Shown here: piece after piece, positions 56,503 through 64,000 of the stretch
Position numbering within the stretch: position 1 is the stretch's first letter
Layout of the letters: every line of letters begins with the position of its first letter
NCBI RefSeq assembly: GCF_014197615.1
Contig: NZ_JACIFY010000001.1
Location: forward strand, 186,001-250,000
Length of the DNA: 64,000 nucleotides
Source of the DNA: Rhizobium esperanzae
GTDB taxonomy: Bacteria > Pseudomonadota > Alphaproteobacteria > Rhizobiales > Rhizobiaceae
Direction: 5' to 3'
The notes under the pieces: model-generated
The model's input: the letters and a program-made list of their open reading frames with translations, nothing else
Databases searched by the model: none
Told to the model about the DNA's origin: nothing
Made by a program: the position numbers and the translations under genes

Positions 56503-57609
56503 TCAGCGCGCGGCAAATTTGGTCTGATGACGCTTGGCAGAGGCAAGGATCGACTCCTGCGTCAGGCCGTCATTGCGCACCATCACCGCATCGAAGGCGA
56601 GATCGACGGTCACCGTCTTCACGTCCTCGTTCTGGTAACCCAGTGCGAGTGAGCCCAGCGGCCGTTCATAGGGCATGGGACCGATCTCCGGCAGCACGAC
56701 CATCTGGTCGAAGGCCTGCTGGGCATTGTTGGCGGAGGGTGCCGATGGCGCCACCAGAACATGGGCGGGTGCTGCGAGGGCAGGTGCGGCGGCCGGCGCT
56801 GCATTGTAGCGCGCGCTCGGCGTCGAGCCGGCATAGGAGGTCGCCGACATCGGCACCGGCACGTTGGCCGGCGTCTCGTAATCTTCCGAACTCTGCAGCT
56901 GGTCGCGGGTGATCTTGCGGCTGTTGGAGGCGACCATTACGCCGGTTGCGATCTGGCCCTCCGGATTGATGCCGGGAATACGGCTGCCCTTCGGCACGTA
57001 GGAGGCCATCAGATAGGGCATATCGTGGCCGTCCATGCGGGCGCGACCGACATATTGCACGCGCACCTTGCCGGTGCCGCTGTGCTGCAGGTCCAGCATG
57101 TCGGCCGTCTTGTTGGACAGGTCGATGATGCGGCCTTCGTGATAGGGGCCTCGATCGTTGACGCGCACGATGACGGAGGAGCCGCTTTCAAGGTTGGTGA
57201 CGCGCGCATAGCTCGGCAGCGGGAAGGTCGGATGGGCGGCGGACAGATGCATCTGGTCGTAGACTTCGCCGTTCGCCGTCAGGCGGCCATGAAAGGCCGA
57301 GCCATACCAGGAGGCGACGCCGACCTTGTTATAGGAAAAATCTTCCTTCGGGTAATACCACTTGCCCTTCACCTCGTAGGGGTTGCCGACCATGTAGCGG
57401 CCGCCGCCCTTGGGGATATTGTTGCCGGTGGCGACACGCGGGCTCGCCTTCACGCCATATTCGGATTCGGAGAAATATTCTTTGCCGTGGGCTTTCTTCT
57501 TCGGCACCGCCTGCGTCGTGCCGCACGACGCAACCGCCGCACACATCGCCGAGATCGCCAGCCACCGTGCTGTCGTTGCGAAAGACGCCGCCCCGTATCC
57601 CAATTTCAT
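56503..57609 (-). CDS. rlpA: RlpA-like septal ring lipoprotein
   Basis: Encodes about 368 residues. The lipobox AVASCGTT near residue 29 gives an outer-membrane lipoprotein. The double-psi beta-barrel is GVASWYGSAFHGRLTANGEVYDQMHLSAAHPTFPLPSYARVTNLESGSSVIVRVNDRGPYHEGRIIDLS, with the catalytic Asp in NDRGPY. No clear SPOR domain; a Pro/Ala-rich region replaces it and the end reads LDLAFDAVMVRN-like. Start ATG 57609; an ATG at 57627 is an alternative. Confidence 0.92.
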   Translation of the reverse strand: MKLGYGAASFATTARWLAISAMCAAVASCGTTQAVPKKKAHGKEYFSESEYGVKASPRVATGNNIPKGGGRYMVGNPYEVKGKWYYPKEDFSYNKVGVASWYGSAFHGRLTANGEVYDQMHLSAAHPTFPLPSYARVTNLESGSSVIVRVNDRGPYHEGRIIDLSNKTADMLDLQHSGTGKVRVQYVGRARMDGHDMPYLMASYVPKGSRIPGINPEGQIATGVMVASNSRKITRDQLQSSEDYETPANVPVPMSATSYAGSTPSARYNAAPAAAPALAAPAHVLVAPSAPSANNAQQAFDQMVVLPEIGPMPYERPLGSLALGYQNEDVKTVTVDLAFDAVMVRNDGLTQESILASAKRHQTKFAAR

Positions 57610-58027
57610 ATGCCCCACGCCGCTCAAAGATCGTTATGGTTAAGGAACTTTGCCCCATCCTGGGCCAATACGCCTTATCCCCGCCCGCCTAACGAGACTT
57701 TAATCTTGTTAAGTTCGTGGCAAATTTACGAGGGATTTCGCTGCGATAGCGACAATTCTAATGATTATGGTTTATAAATTACTAACGCGAGACTTTCCGC
57801 CCTGCCCTTGCGCCGCCGCAAACGAGCCTGAAGTCCTCGTGCCGAAGCGGCGCATATGGTAAACGCAAGGACGTTTTCGATGCCGGAAAAGCTCCGAATT
57901 GAGACAGATCGGAACATGCCGTGCGAACGGTGGCGCCCTCCTTGCTCCCCCCGGTGAAGTCAAGCTATCACCTGTTGAGCAATTCTATTTCGACGCCCCG
58001 CTTCACGCGCAGAAACGGAATCCCGAA
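57610..58027. other. Divergent intergenic region
   Basis: 418 bases between rlpA and the small secreted-protein gene. It has an AT-rich stretch near 57695-57785. No RNA gene, EcfG-type site or good open frame was found by eye. Confidence 0.45.
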
Positions 58028-58372
58028 ATGACGAAAGTGCCTTTGACCTTCCTTCTGATTTCAGCCGTCTCAATGGCGTTCGTCTCGCCGGGCTGGGCAG
58101 ACATGCTCCCGCTCTCGAAGATCGATCGCAAAACCGAGGCCGCCATCCGGCGCAGCAATACAAAGCAGAACGTCCGGTGTTTTGATTACATATTGAAGGA
58201 TTTCCTGGAGCGAAAAATCAGCAAGGCTGACATCTACGTGACGTTCAACGATCCTGAGATCGACGGAATCGGAATAGGCATTGCTGAAACGGATGAAAAT
58301 TACAGCTGCGAAGCCGGCGAGCTGCGATCTTGGGAACAGGGGTCGTATCAGGTTGCAAAGAAATTCAAATAG
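58028..58372 (+). CDS. Small secreted hypothetical protein (114 residues)
   Basis: Starts MTKVPLTFLLISAVSMAFVS and has a signal peptide ending near GWAD. The mature part has two Cys (VRCFDYI and YSCEAGEL) that could form a disulfide, with VTFNDPEIDGIGIGIAETDENYSC between. No family recognised. Start ATG 58028 with a weak ribosome site. Confidence 0.65.
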   Translation: MTKVPLTFLLISAVSMAFVSPGWADMLPLSKIDRKTEAAIRRSNTKQNVRCFDYILKDFLERKISKADIYVTFNDPEIDGIGIGIAETDENYSCEAGELRSWEQGSYQVAKKFK

Positions 58373-58435
58373 GCACGCCAATTTTCACGATGCATTGATC
58401 CGTCTTCTGTCGCGGGCGGGTCCATAGCCTGTTCC

Positions 58436-58460
58436 GGAACGTTTCGCTTCGACATCTGTT
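58436..58460 (+). promoter_or_regulatory. EcfG-type general stress promoter candidate
   Basis: GGAAC, 16 bases, TGTT, 41 bases before the 45-residue gene. The first -10 base deviates. Confidence 0.5.
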
Positions 58461-58500
58461 AAGTCGCAAATAAGCGACGGGTGAGGTGCTGAAGCAAGCC

Positions 58501-58638
58501 ATGAGGATGTTGATGGTAATCGTCATCGGGGTGATGGTAGCGTCTATCTTCGGTATTCTGGTCATCAAACCATTTGATCGAGGCGGCGGGAAGAACGACA
58601 CGCCCCCAGCTGTTATCCAGCAGCCGGAGCCGAAGTGA
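58501..58638 (+). CDS. Small single-span membrane protein (45 residues)
   Basis: MRMLMVIVIGVMVASIFGIL is one helix; the tail is Gly, Pro and Gln-rich (GGGKNDTPPAVIQQPEPK). Start ATG 58501 with a weak ribosome site. A stress-type promoter candidate upstream supports it. No family recognised. Confidence 0.5.
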   Translation: MRMLMVIVIGVMVASIFGILVIKPFDRGGGKNDTPPAVIQQPEPK

Positions 58639-58807
58639 GGCCGTCCCAGATCACCTTGCCCGCCATGGGAAACACTGCGGAACAAGTTGACGCTGCGATC
58701 AAAGCTGCTAAAAAGCCAGCGGTCGAGTGATTGGGTAGAAAATCGGGAATAAATGCCGATTTTCGAAAATCAACCATGTGTTGATTGTTAAACCTTTTCA
58801 GATAGAT

Positions 58808-58897
58808 GGAAGAGTGTCCGAGTGGTTTAAGGAACCGGTCTTGAAAACCGGCGTGCGGGAAACCGTACCGTGGGTTCGAATCCCACCTCTTCCGCCA
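58808..58897 (+). tRNA. tRNA-Ser (anticodon UGA)
   Basis: A 90-base class II tRNA. The acceptor stem is GGAAGAG with CTCTTCC, the anticodon stem-loop CCGGTCTTGAAAACCGG has TGA, a long variable arm follows and the T arm has GTGGGTTCGAATCCCAC. CCA is encoded. No integrase or direct repeat is seen near it. Confidence 0.96.
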
Positions 58898-59057
58898 TGC
58901 TGCCTTGATTTCGTTGCGGAATTCGCTTGCCACACACCTATCGCGTATATTGGCGGCAATCGCATTCGCCTTACGCAGTGTCGGGTCTGGGTGCAGCCGG
59001 ACTAAAAGCCTTTGCCAGACGACAATCGTAATCGGGCACAGAAAGCGCCGTACGCGA

Positions 59058-59144
59058 TCACGACAGCATCGAATATACCAGGATGCCGACAGAACCCCAG
59101 AAGAGAACCGGTGTAACTATCATTCCCACAACGAAAATCTTCAT
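59058..59144 (-). CDS. Possible 28-residue membrane peptide
   Basis: MKIFVVGMIVTPVLFWGSVG then ILVYSMLS, a single hydrophobic helix; GGAG lies ten bases before ATG 59144. Very short, so the call is tentative. The rest of the 58898-59309 gap shows nothing clear. Confidence 0.35.
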   Translation of the reverse strand: MKIFVVGMIVTPVLFWGSVGILVYSMLS

Positions 59145-59309
59145 CACTGCAAAACTCCGCAACTCGACTCATGCCGCGAAACCTATTGCAGTCAGGTGAG
59201 TTTGCTATGGGCATAAAGTCCGGGATAGATCGGACCTTGGTCTGGAGTTTCGGTCGCTGGAGATACGTCGCGATCAGCCTGGATTCAGGCCCGCCGGCGT
59301 GACACGGCA

Positions 59310-59720
59310 TCAAAGCCCAAACGAAGCGTTCAGCCGCTCGATGAAGCGCCCCTTCTGAGCGTGGCGTTCGCGGATCGAATGCAGACGGCGCATAAAATCG
59401 GCGGTATCGCCGTTTTCGTCGGCGATCGTTTTCATGTCGATGAGGAGGCCGGTGGCGGCGATGTAACCGGGGGCATTGCGGCGTTCGATTTCGGTCTCGA
59501 TCTCGCGCCAGACGTGATTGCCCCGCTCGATGAGCGCGTTCAGCCGCGTACGGCGAGCACGGGCCTCTTCCGCCTCTTTGCGTTTTCGTTCCGCCGCCAG
59601 CCGTTCGTCCTCCTTGCGCTTGCGCATATCGCGGATCACGCCGGCACGCGCTTGCAACTCGGCTGCATCGCTGAGGGGGCGGTCGATCGCTTGGAACTCG
59701 TAATATTGATATTCGCTCAT
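59310..59720 (-). pseudogene. Internally deleted remnant of a large helical protein gene
   Basis: The 136-residue frame starts MSEYQYYEFQAIDRPL, as do proteins of a family about 400-500 residues long, then jumps directly to SDAAELQARAGVIRDMRKRKEDERLAAERKRKEAEEARARR and ends with RLHSIRERHAQKGRFIERL, which I recall as the C-terminal coiled part of that same family. The middle is missing but the frame is intact, so a short protein may still be made. No good ribosome site is seen. Confidence 0.6.
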
Positions 59721-59919
59721 GGCCGTGGTGCTTGATTGCATCGGGGACGAAGTGCCGGTCTGCGACCCCGTCTTGATCAGCCCGCGCGCAGCACGCCGGC
59801 AGTTTCGAGGATTCGCGGCGCCGCGGCAAGCGTCGTCCCATGCGGTCGATACGGGGCGTAATGGTTGACTATGCCCTGTCGCCATGATTTTCCGTCCGGG
59901 ATCATCAAATGAGGACATC

Positions 59920-60144
59920 ATGGCCGACGACATCATCGTAAAAGACAGCAACGGAAGCCAGCTTCACGACGGCGATTCCGTAACCTTGATCAAGGACCTC
60001 AAGGTCAAGGGGACTTCGGAGACGCTGAAGCGTGGAACGCTGGTGAAGGGCATTCGCCTGACCGACAATCCCGGTGAGATCGAGTGCAACACCAAGCAGG
60101 TCAAAGGCCTGGTGCTGAAAACCGAGTTTTTGAAGAAGGCGTAG
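59920..60144 (+). CDS. PhnA-like (YjdM C-terminal domain) protein
   Basis: Encodes 74 residues. IIVKDSNGSQLHDGDSVTLIKDLKVKGTSETLKRGTLVKGIRLTDNPGEIECN is the C-terminal domain of PhnA/YjdM; the zinc-ribbon half is absent, as in many short family members. The name refers to phosphonate loci but the role is unproven. Start ATG 59920 follows GAGG. Confidence 0.9.
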   Translation: MADDIIVKDSNGSQLHDGDSVTLIKDLKVKGTSETLKRGTLVKGIRLTDNPGEIECNTKQVKGLVLKTEFLKKA

Positions 60145-60159
60145 GGCCGCCTCGCCCTA

Positions 60160-60978
60160 TCAATCGCCTTCCTGCGGTATCTCCTCGGTGATCACCTCGA
60201 AGCGGGCGAGCGTTGCCGGGCCGAAAGCCGTCGACATTGCCACATCGGTGGCGTCGCGGCCGGTCGCCATCAATATCCTGCCGATGCGCGGCGTGTTGTG
60301 GCGGGCATCGACCGTGTGCCAGTGGCCGCCGAGAAAGACCTCGAACCAGGCACTGAAATCCATCGGATTGGGATCGATCGGGACGCCGATATCGCCGAGA
60401 TAACCGGTGCAATATCGCGCCGGGATATTCATGCATCGGCAGAGCGCGATGGCGAGATGGGCAAAGTCGCGGCAGACGCCCGCCTTGTCGATGAAGCCGC
60501 CATGCGCGGTCCGCAGCAGGTCGGCCTTCAGGTAGTCGAAGGTGATGTGGTCATGGACGAAATCGCAGATCGCCTGGACGCGCGCCCAGCCGAGCGGCGT
60601 CGACGAGAAGGTTGCCCAGGCGAAATCGGCAAGCCTGTCGGTGTCGCAATAGCGGCTGCCGAGCAGGAAGACGAGCACCTCGTCCGGCAGGTCGTTGATC
60701 GCGTGCTGGACGGCATCTTCGGGAACGATGTCGGGTTGGCCGCTGTCGTAGATCTCAAACTGCGTGGAGATCGTCGTTACTCCCGCCGGGGCGACGATCC
60801 GGCTGCAGGCATTGCCGAAACCATCGGTATATTCCCAGGCCTCGATCGCCCGGTCGAAAGTCAGGACCTGCTCGCTGAGAAGATCGGCGCGGCGGGAAGG
60901 ATGAATGTTGAGAACGAGCAGCATCGGTGTCGGCTGTATGCATTCATAGCCCAGATGAAACCCGGCGCGTATCTTCAT
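60160..60978 (-). CDS. Transglutaminase-like cysteine peptidase family protein
   Basis: Encodes 272 residues. An N-terminal beta domain leads to the catalytic core: Cys in DKAGVCRDFAHLAIALCRCMNIPARYCTGYLGD, His in GHWHTVDARHNTPRIG. Such proteins may act as amidases or peptidases on peptides. Start ATG 60978. A GGAAC-N16-CGTT site lies 42 bases upstream. Neighbour of a second, different transglutaminase. Confidence 0.88.
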   Translation of the reverse strand: MKIRAGFHLGYECIQPTPMLLVLNIHPSRRADLLSEQVLTFDRAIEAWEYTDGFGNACSRIVAPAGVTTISTQFEIYDSGQPDIVPEDAVQHAINDLPDEVLVFLLGSRYCDTDRLADFAWATFSSTPLGWARVQAICDFVHDHITFDYLKADLLRTAHGGFIDKAGVCRDFAHLAIALCRCMNIPARYCTGYLGDIGVPIDPNPMDFSAWFEVFLGGHWHTVDARHNTPRIGRILMATGRDATDVAMSTAFGPATLARFEVITEEIPQEGD

Positions 60979-61019
60979 TGTGGCTTCCTCGCGTCCCCCG
61001 CATAGCTGCGTGACTATGC

Positions 61020-61044
61020 AACGTCGATCGCGCTGCCCGGTTCC
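61020..61044 (-). promoter_or_regulatory. EcfG-type general stress promoter candidate
   Basis: The minus strand reads GGAAC, 16 bases, CGTT, an exact match, 42 bases upstream of the transglutaminase start at 60978. Confidence 0.65.
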
Positions 61045-61083
61045 CGCAGCCGCGGCTGCGGCCAAACTGGGGATAATCCAGGC

Positions 61084-61956
61084 TCACCTGGTGGTGACGT
61101 TGACCTGCACCGTCATGCTGTCGAAATCCGTTCCATGCCCGTCATAGCTGCCGCTCAGCGGCACGGCCTGGCGCGGATCGCGGGCGACGGCGACACGAAT
61201 GAGATCGCGGTTGCCGACGATCCCGTTGGTCGGATCGAACTCCGCCCAGCCGGCGCCCGGAAGATAAATCTGGCACCACGCATGGGTGGAGCCGCCGCCG
61301 AGCACGGTCGAGCCGTCCCGATCGGGAACATAGACATAGCCCGTGACAAAGCGCGCCGCGAGGCCGAGCACGCGTGCCGCCTCCATCATCAGAAGCGCAA
61401 AATCCCGGCAGGTGCCGGAGCGAAGCTGCAAAGTCTGCAGCGGCGTCTGCGTTCCATGCTCCATCCGGCGCCGATAGACGAAGCTTTCCCGAATGGCGTA
61501 ACACAGGGTCATCAGCAGATGCCCGGTCTCCGTCGGACGTCCCCGGCGCAGGAACTGCCGCGCCCAGCGTCCGACCTCGTCGCTGGGGTCGGGATAATGG
61601 CGCTGCATCGCCGGCGTCAGATCGGCAATCTCGTCCTTGTCGTAGGAGAAGGGATAAGTCAGGGCCTGGTCGTCCACCTTGAGATCCAGGGCGACCTGCG
61701 GCGTATGGTCGAGCGTGATCCAGGTTTCGAAACGAAGCTCGGATGCCGGCCGCGAAATATCGATCAGCGCCACGCAATTGCCGAAAACATCGTGGATCCA
61801 GCGCACATGACTTTCCTCGGGATAGGTCGTCAACGACGCTTCGATCAGCCGCTGGTCGAAACTGTCGCGCGGCCGGAACATCAGCCGATGCTCGCCGAAA
61901 TCGACCTCCCTGACATAGCGATAGGACGTGATGTGGCGGACGGAGAAAATTGTCAT
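61084..61956 (-). CDS. Transglutaminase family protein (bacterial N-terminal domain type)
   Basis: Encodes 290 residues. It begins with the Bact_transglu_N region: VRHITSYRYVREVDFGEHRLMFRPRDSFDQR. The core has the catalytic Cys in LRSGTCRDFALLMMEAARVLGLAARFVTGYVY, His in STHAWCQIYLPGAGWAEFDPTNG with the Asp. Different from the neighbour by its N-terminal domain. It may be co-transcribed, 105 bases apart. Confidence 0.9.
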   Translation of the reverse strand: MTIFSVRHITSYRYVREVDFGEHRLMFRPRDSFDQRLIEASLTTYPEESHVRWIHDVFGNCVALIDISRPASELRFETWITLDHTPQVALDLKVDDQALTYPFSYDKDEIADLTPAMQRHYPDPSDEVGRWARQFLRRGRPTETGHLLMTLCYAIRESFVYRRRMEHGTQTPLQTLQLRSGTCRDFALLMMEAARVLGLAARFVTGYVYVPDRDGSTVLGGGSTHAWCQIYLPGAGWAEFDPTNGIVGNRDLIRVAVARDPRQAVPLSGSYDGHGTDFDSMTVQVNVTTR

Positions 61957-62138
61957 CGCCCGCCGTCCGGTAATCTGTTCACCGTGCTTCTCCAAGGCGG
62001 CGGCGCCGCCTCTCCTCTGCGAAAGCGCCCTGCCCGCTTCCCCGCTCATCCCGATTTCTTGTCATATAAGCACATTCGAAAGATTGCTATTGTGCATCAA
62101 CCGATCGACGGCAGGGCCGTCCAACCTAAGAGGATAAC

Positions 62139-62255
62139 ATGCATATCATCTGGGACGTTCTGACACTTCTGCTGACAATCGGCTCGCTCTATGGCGGTCG
62201 CGAATACCGGATTATTCGCGCTCGTGCCCGCGCTCAGAACTGGGGCAATTTCTGA
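62139..62255 (+). CDS. Small membrane protein (38 residues)
   Basis: MHIIWDVLTLLLTIGSLYGG is one helix, then a basic tail (REYRIIRARARAQNWGNF). AGAGGATAAC precedes ATG 62139. No family recognised. Confidence 0.55.
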   Translation: MHIIWDVLTLLLTIGSLYGGREYRIIRARARAQNWGNF

Positions 62256-62393
62256 TTCGATTCCGGTTCTTGTCGCATCCTCGCCGCCGGAACGGCGGCG
62301 GTCGCGGATACGTCGAATGACGTAACGCCATGCGCTTCAGCAAGTGCTTTATTAGACGAGACGGCGTCGATCCGTCCATTCTCCCTGTTGCTT

Positions 62394-62424
62394 CAAGCCC
62401 GCCTCACCCCAGGCGGGCTTTTTT
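62394..62424 (+). terminator. Rho-independent terminator
   Basis: AAGCCCGCCT and AGGCGGGCTT form a ten-base-pair stem followed by TTTT. Probably ends the 38-residue gene's transcript. Confidence 0.8.
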
Positions 62425-62466
62425 CGTGGTGATTCTTCTGTCGCGCCTATTTTCCCGGCGCCCGTC

Positions 62467-62622
62467 TCACTTCTTGGCGCCGGCGGAAAGCACCCGATGC
62501 GTGGCATTGTCCATTGCGTGGCTTGCCTCCTGTCCGTCCTTCTTCAGCCCATATGCGGTGTTGCCGCAGCCGGACAGGGTGAGCAGGCAGAGGCAGGCGA
62601 CGGCGATTGCAGCTTTTGACAT
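62467..62622 (-). CDS. Entericidin-like small lipoprotein
   Basis: Encodes 51 residues. MSKAAIAVACLCLLTLSGCG has a lipobox (LSGC), then NTAYGLKKDGQEASHAMDNATHRVL, as in EcnA/B. GAGGGG precedes the start. The E. coli relatives form a toxin-antidote pair tied to stationary phase; here one gene is seen, so a pair is not shown. Confidence 0.78.
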   Translation of the reverse strand: MSKAAIAVACLCLLTLSGCGNTAYGLKKDGQEASHAMDNATHRVLSAGAKK

Positions 62623-62975
62623 CAAATGTTCCCCTCGGATCGAATGGCCTCTGGATAAAATGATGCGCTTCGCAGCAAAATCAATCCGTCGGGGCCGGCA
62701 TGACCACATTTGCCGTGAGCTATAGCGTATTCCCAAGATGTTGCTTGGCGTCGCGCTTTCGATCGCAGCCTTGTCAGGATAAAAAACATCCTCGAGTCAT
62801 CTGCCGCACGACATTCACCCGTTATTCGAGCGTTTATTCTTCCGTATCGCAAAAGAACAGGTGTATCATTTCGATATTTTAAGTTTTACTCAAATGTGAT
62901 ACTTAACTATTTATTAGTAATAACCTTGCACGGCGGCTGCTTCAGCTTATGCTTTCCTCAAAGGGGAGAGAAAGA
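62623..62975. other. AT-rich divergent intergenic region
   Basis: 353 bases between the entericidin-like gene and the next small gene. The part 62870-62930 is strongly AT-rich and holds an imperfect inverted repeat GTATCATTT...AAATGTGATAC (62862-62903). No open frame with a ribosome site. Confidence 0.5.
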
Positions 62976-63092
62976 ATGTTTAGCAAAAGCCTGATCATGC
63001 CTTTCGGCTTCGCACTGCTCGCCATATCAGGCCTCCTGTTCCAGTTGGCCGTTCACGCGCTGGAGACGCCGGTCACTCACCTCCAGCCGTAA
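62976..63092 (+). CDS. Small single-span membrane protein (38 residues)
   Basis: MFSKSLIMPFGFALLAISGL is followed by LFQLAVHALETPVTHLQP. AGGGGAGAG lies before ATG 62976. No family recognised. Confidence 0.55.
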   Translation: MFSKSLIMPFGFALLAISGLLFQLAVHALETPVTHLQP

Positions 63093-63173
63093 GCGCTTTA
63101 ATTCTGCCAGGAGTGGAATTTCTTTGCGTTTCATGCATTGTTTGGAGTCGCTTTTACCAGGAGGGAGCTAACC

Positions 63174-63428
63174 ATGGAAAACGCAGGTGTAGGTTGGATT
63201 GCAGCCATCATTATCGGTGGCATCGCCGGATGGCTGGCGGAAAAGGTCATGAGCAGCAACATGGGCTTGCTCATGAACATATTGCTCGGCATCGTCGGCG
63301 CCATTGTCGCCAACTGGATCCTGGGTCTGTTGCACATCCAGCCGCTTGCCGGTTGGCTGGGTTATCTGATCACCGGTTTCGTCGGCGCCTGTATCCTGAT
63401 TTTCGTCGGCCGCCTCATCCGCCGCTGA
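63174..63428 (+). CDS. GlsB/YeaQ/YmgE-family stress membrane protein
   Basis: Encodes 84 residues with three helices. GVGWIAAIIIGGIAGWLAEKVM, MNILLGIVGAIVANWILGLL and GWLGYLITGFVGACILIFVGRLIRR match the transglycosylase-associated (DUF) GlsB family. GGAGGGAG precedes ATG 63174. Stress-linked in enterobacteria; function unknown. Confidence 0.9.
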   Translation: MENAGVGWIAAIIIGGIAGWLAEKVMSSNMGLLMNILLGIVGAIVANWILGLLHIQPLAGWLGYLITGFVGACILIFVGRLIRR

Positions 63429-63460
63429 TCCCGGTCGCGATAGCTGACCATCGAAACACC

Positions 63461-63491
63461 AAAAGCCGGGCAATCATTGCGCCCGGCTTTT
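63461..63491. terminator. Bidirectional terminator
   Basis: AAAAGCCGGGC and GCCCGGCTTTT form an 11-base-pair stem, usable by GlsB (+) and the converging DUF883-like gene (-). Confidence 0.8.
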
Positions 63492-63509
63492 CATTGTCCT
63501 GAAGTCTTT

Positions 63510-63791
63510 TCAGCGGCGGCTCAGCAGGCCGAATACATAGGCGATGCCTGCGGTCACGGCCAGCGCGACGAGCGGTTCTTCGCGAACCTTGTCGCGCAGC
63601 TGTTCCGTCATCAGCGATGCCTCGTCTGTTACAGCCGACTTTGCCCCCTGCCCGAGCGCGACCACGCTTTCCGTCAGCCGGGCAAGATCGTTGCGAAGGG
63701 CTGCGACCTGCGCCGAGAGGTCGTCTGCCGCCATATCGGCCTTGACGCGCGCAGCGGTGGATTCGGCGGAAGCGGATTTCAATTCTGCCAT
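63510..63791 (-). CDS. DUF883-like (ElaB/YqjD type) membrane-anchored protein
   Basis: Encodes 93 residues. A long helix AELKSASAESTAARVKADMAADDLSAQVAALRNDLARL is followed by EEPLVALAVTAGIAYVFGLLSRR, the C-terminal membrane anchor that is the mark of the family. ATG 63791 follows AGGAGC. Proteins of this type bind ribosomes at the membrane in stationary phase in E. coli. An exact EcfG-type promoter lies 32 bases upstream. Confidence 0.88.
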   Translation of the reverse strand: MAELKSASAESTAARVKADMAADDLSAQVAALRNDLARLTESVVALGQGAKSAVTDEASLMTEQLRDKVREEPLVALAVTAGIAYVFGLLSRR

Positions 63792-63822
63792 GGTCTGCTC
63801 CTGTTTCATGGGATGCCGCTTC

Positions 63823-63848
63823 AACGAAATGGCGGCCCGAAAGGTTCC
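63823..63848 (-). promoter_or_regulatory. EcfG-type general stress promoter candidate
   Basis: The minus strand reads GGAAC, 17 bases, CGTT, 32 bases upstream of the DUF883-like start. Confidence 0.7.
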
Positions 63849-63963
63849 GCCGCAACCGATCTTTTGTTGGCCGCAAAGCCGCCTCGGCCGGGCGGCAGCC
63901 TTGTGCAGCTTTTCGCGTGACAAACCCTTCATTTCCTGTCGGGTTTGTTTTAAGGAACGTCGA

Positions 63964-64000
63964 ATGTCCGCCCGCGCGCGGCTCAATGATACTGCGAGGT
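63964..64000 (+). CDS. Possible start of a gene cut by the right edge
   Basis: ATG 63964 follows AAGGAA at six bases and reads MSARARLNDTAR to the edge. Too short to judge. Confidence 0.25.
   Translation, partial: MSARARLNDTAR

Noticed and set aside
58808..58897. tRNA-Ser as an integration site for a mobile island
   Set aside because: No integrase gene or duplicated tRNA end is seen downstream, only small genes with normal composition.
62330..62725. 131-codon open frame
   Set aside because: It runs through a strong terminator and across the entericidin-like gene on the other strand.

Overview
The window is chromosomal DNA of an alphaproteobacterium, most likely a Rhizobium of the etli/leguminosarum group. 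The evidence is the GC-rich coding sequence, the glnB-glnA pair behind a sigma-54 promoter, a GTTC-N7-GTTC type LexA box beside ssb and uvrA, repeated GGAAC-N16/17-cGTT promoters (the EcfG general stress type), an IalB-family protein, a periplasmic-binding-protein sugar ABC operon with a LacI regulator, and frequent GTG/TTG starts. These are readings of the sequence; no database search was made.

Layout. 0-4 kb: edge of a peptide-binding protein gene, an IalB-like secreted protein, hspQ behind a likely heat-shock promoter, and glnB-glnA. 4-11.7 kb: nnr (NAD(P)HX repair), a DUF72 protein, uvrA with a GNAT gene, ssb and marC. 11.9-19.7 kb: gyrA, three small membrane-protein genes, then a rightward run coaD - two cyclophilins - queA - tgt, closed by an intergenic palindromic repeat. 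19.8-25.4 kb: accessory genes (acyltransferase, DUF4864, a FabF-like synthase with an HxlR regulator, an RTX-like tail protein, two short stress-type genes). 25.5-31.6 kb: an operon with a calcineurin-like phosphodiesterase translationally overlapping a four-gene ABC importer, followed by a convergent LacI gene. 32-45.5 kb: M16 peptidase, peroxiredoxin-like protein, a zinc-ribbon/adenylate cyclase/ATPase/TPR regulator, YeiH transporter with divergent LysR, free-methionine-sulfoxide reductase, molbindin, a large MscS channel and a decayed patch holding remnants of an epoxide hydrolase and of a LysR gene. 45.6-49.2 kb: DUF599, PAS, two stress-type proteins and a TerC transporter with divergent stress promoters. 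49.2-57.6 kb: leftward housekeeping genes (MBL-tatD-metG; rlpA-dac-tmk-holB) around a TauE-type exporter. 57.7-64 kb: small genes, tRNA-Ser(UGA), an internally deleted gene, a PhnA-like protein, two transglutaminases, an entericidin-like lipoprotein, GlsB and a DUF883-like protein.

How it fits together. The strongest shared signal outside the housekeeping genes is a set of eight GGAAC-N16/17-nGTT promoter candidates in front of mostly tiny, unannotated-looking genes. They suggest that much of the accessory content belongs to the general stress regulon. The most system-like locus is the phosphodiesterase-ABC importer operon, which looks built to bring in and cleave an organophosphate diester. 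Several loci show decay by internal deletion or frameshift (44.6-45.5 kb, 59.3-59.7 kb, possibly 41.2 kb).
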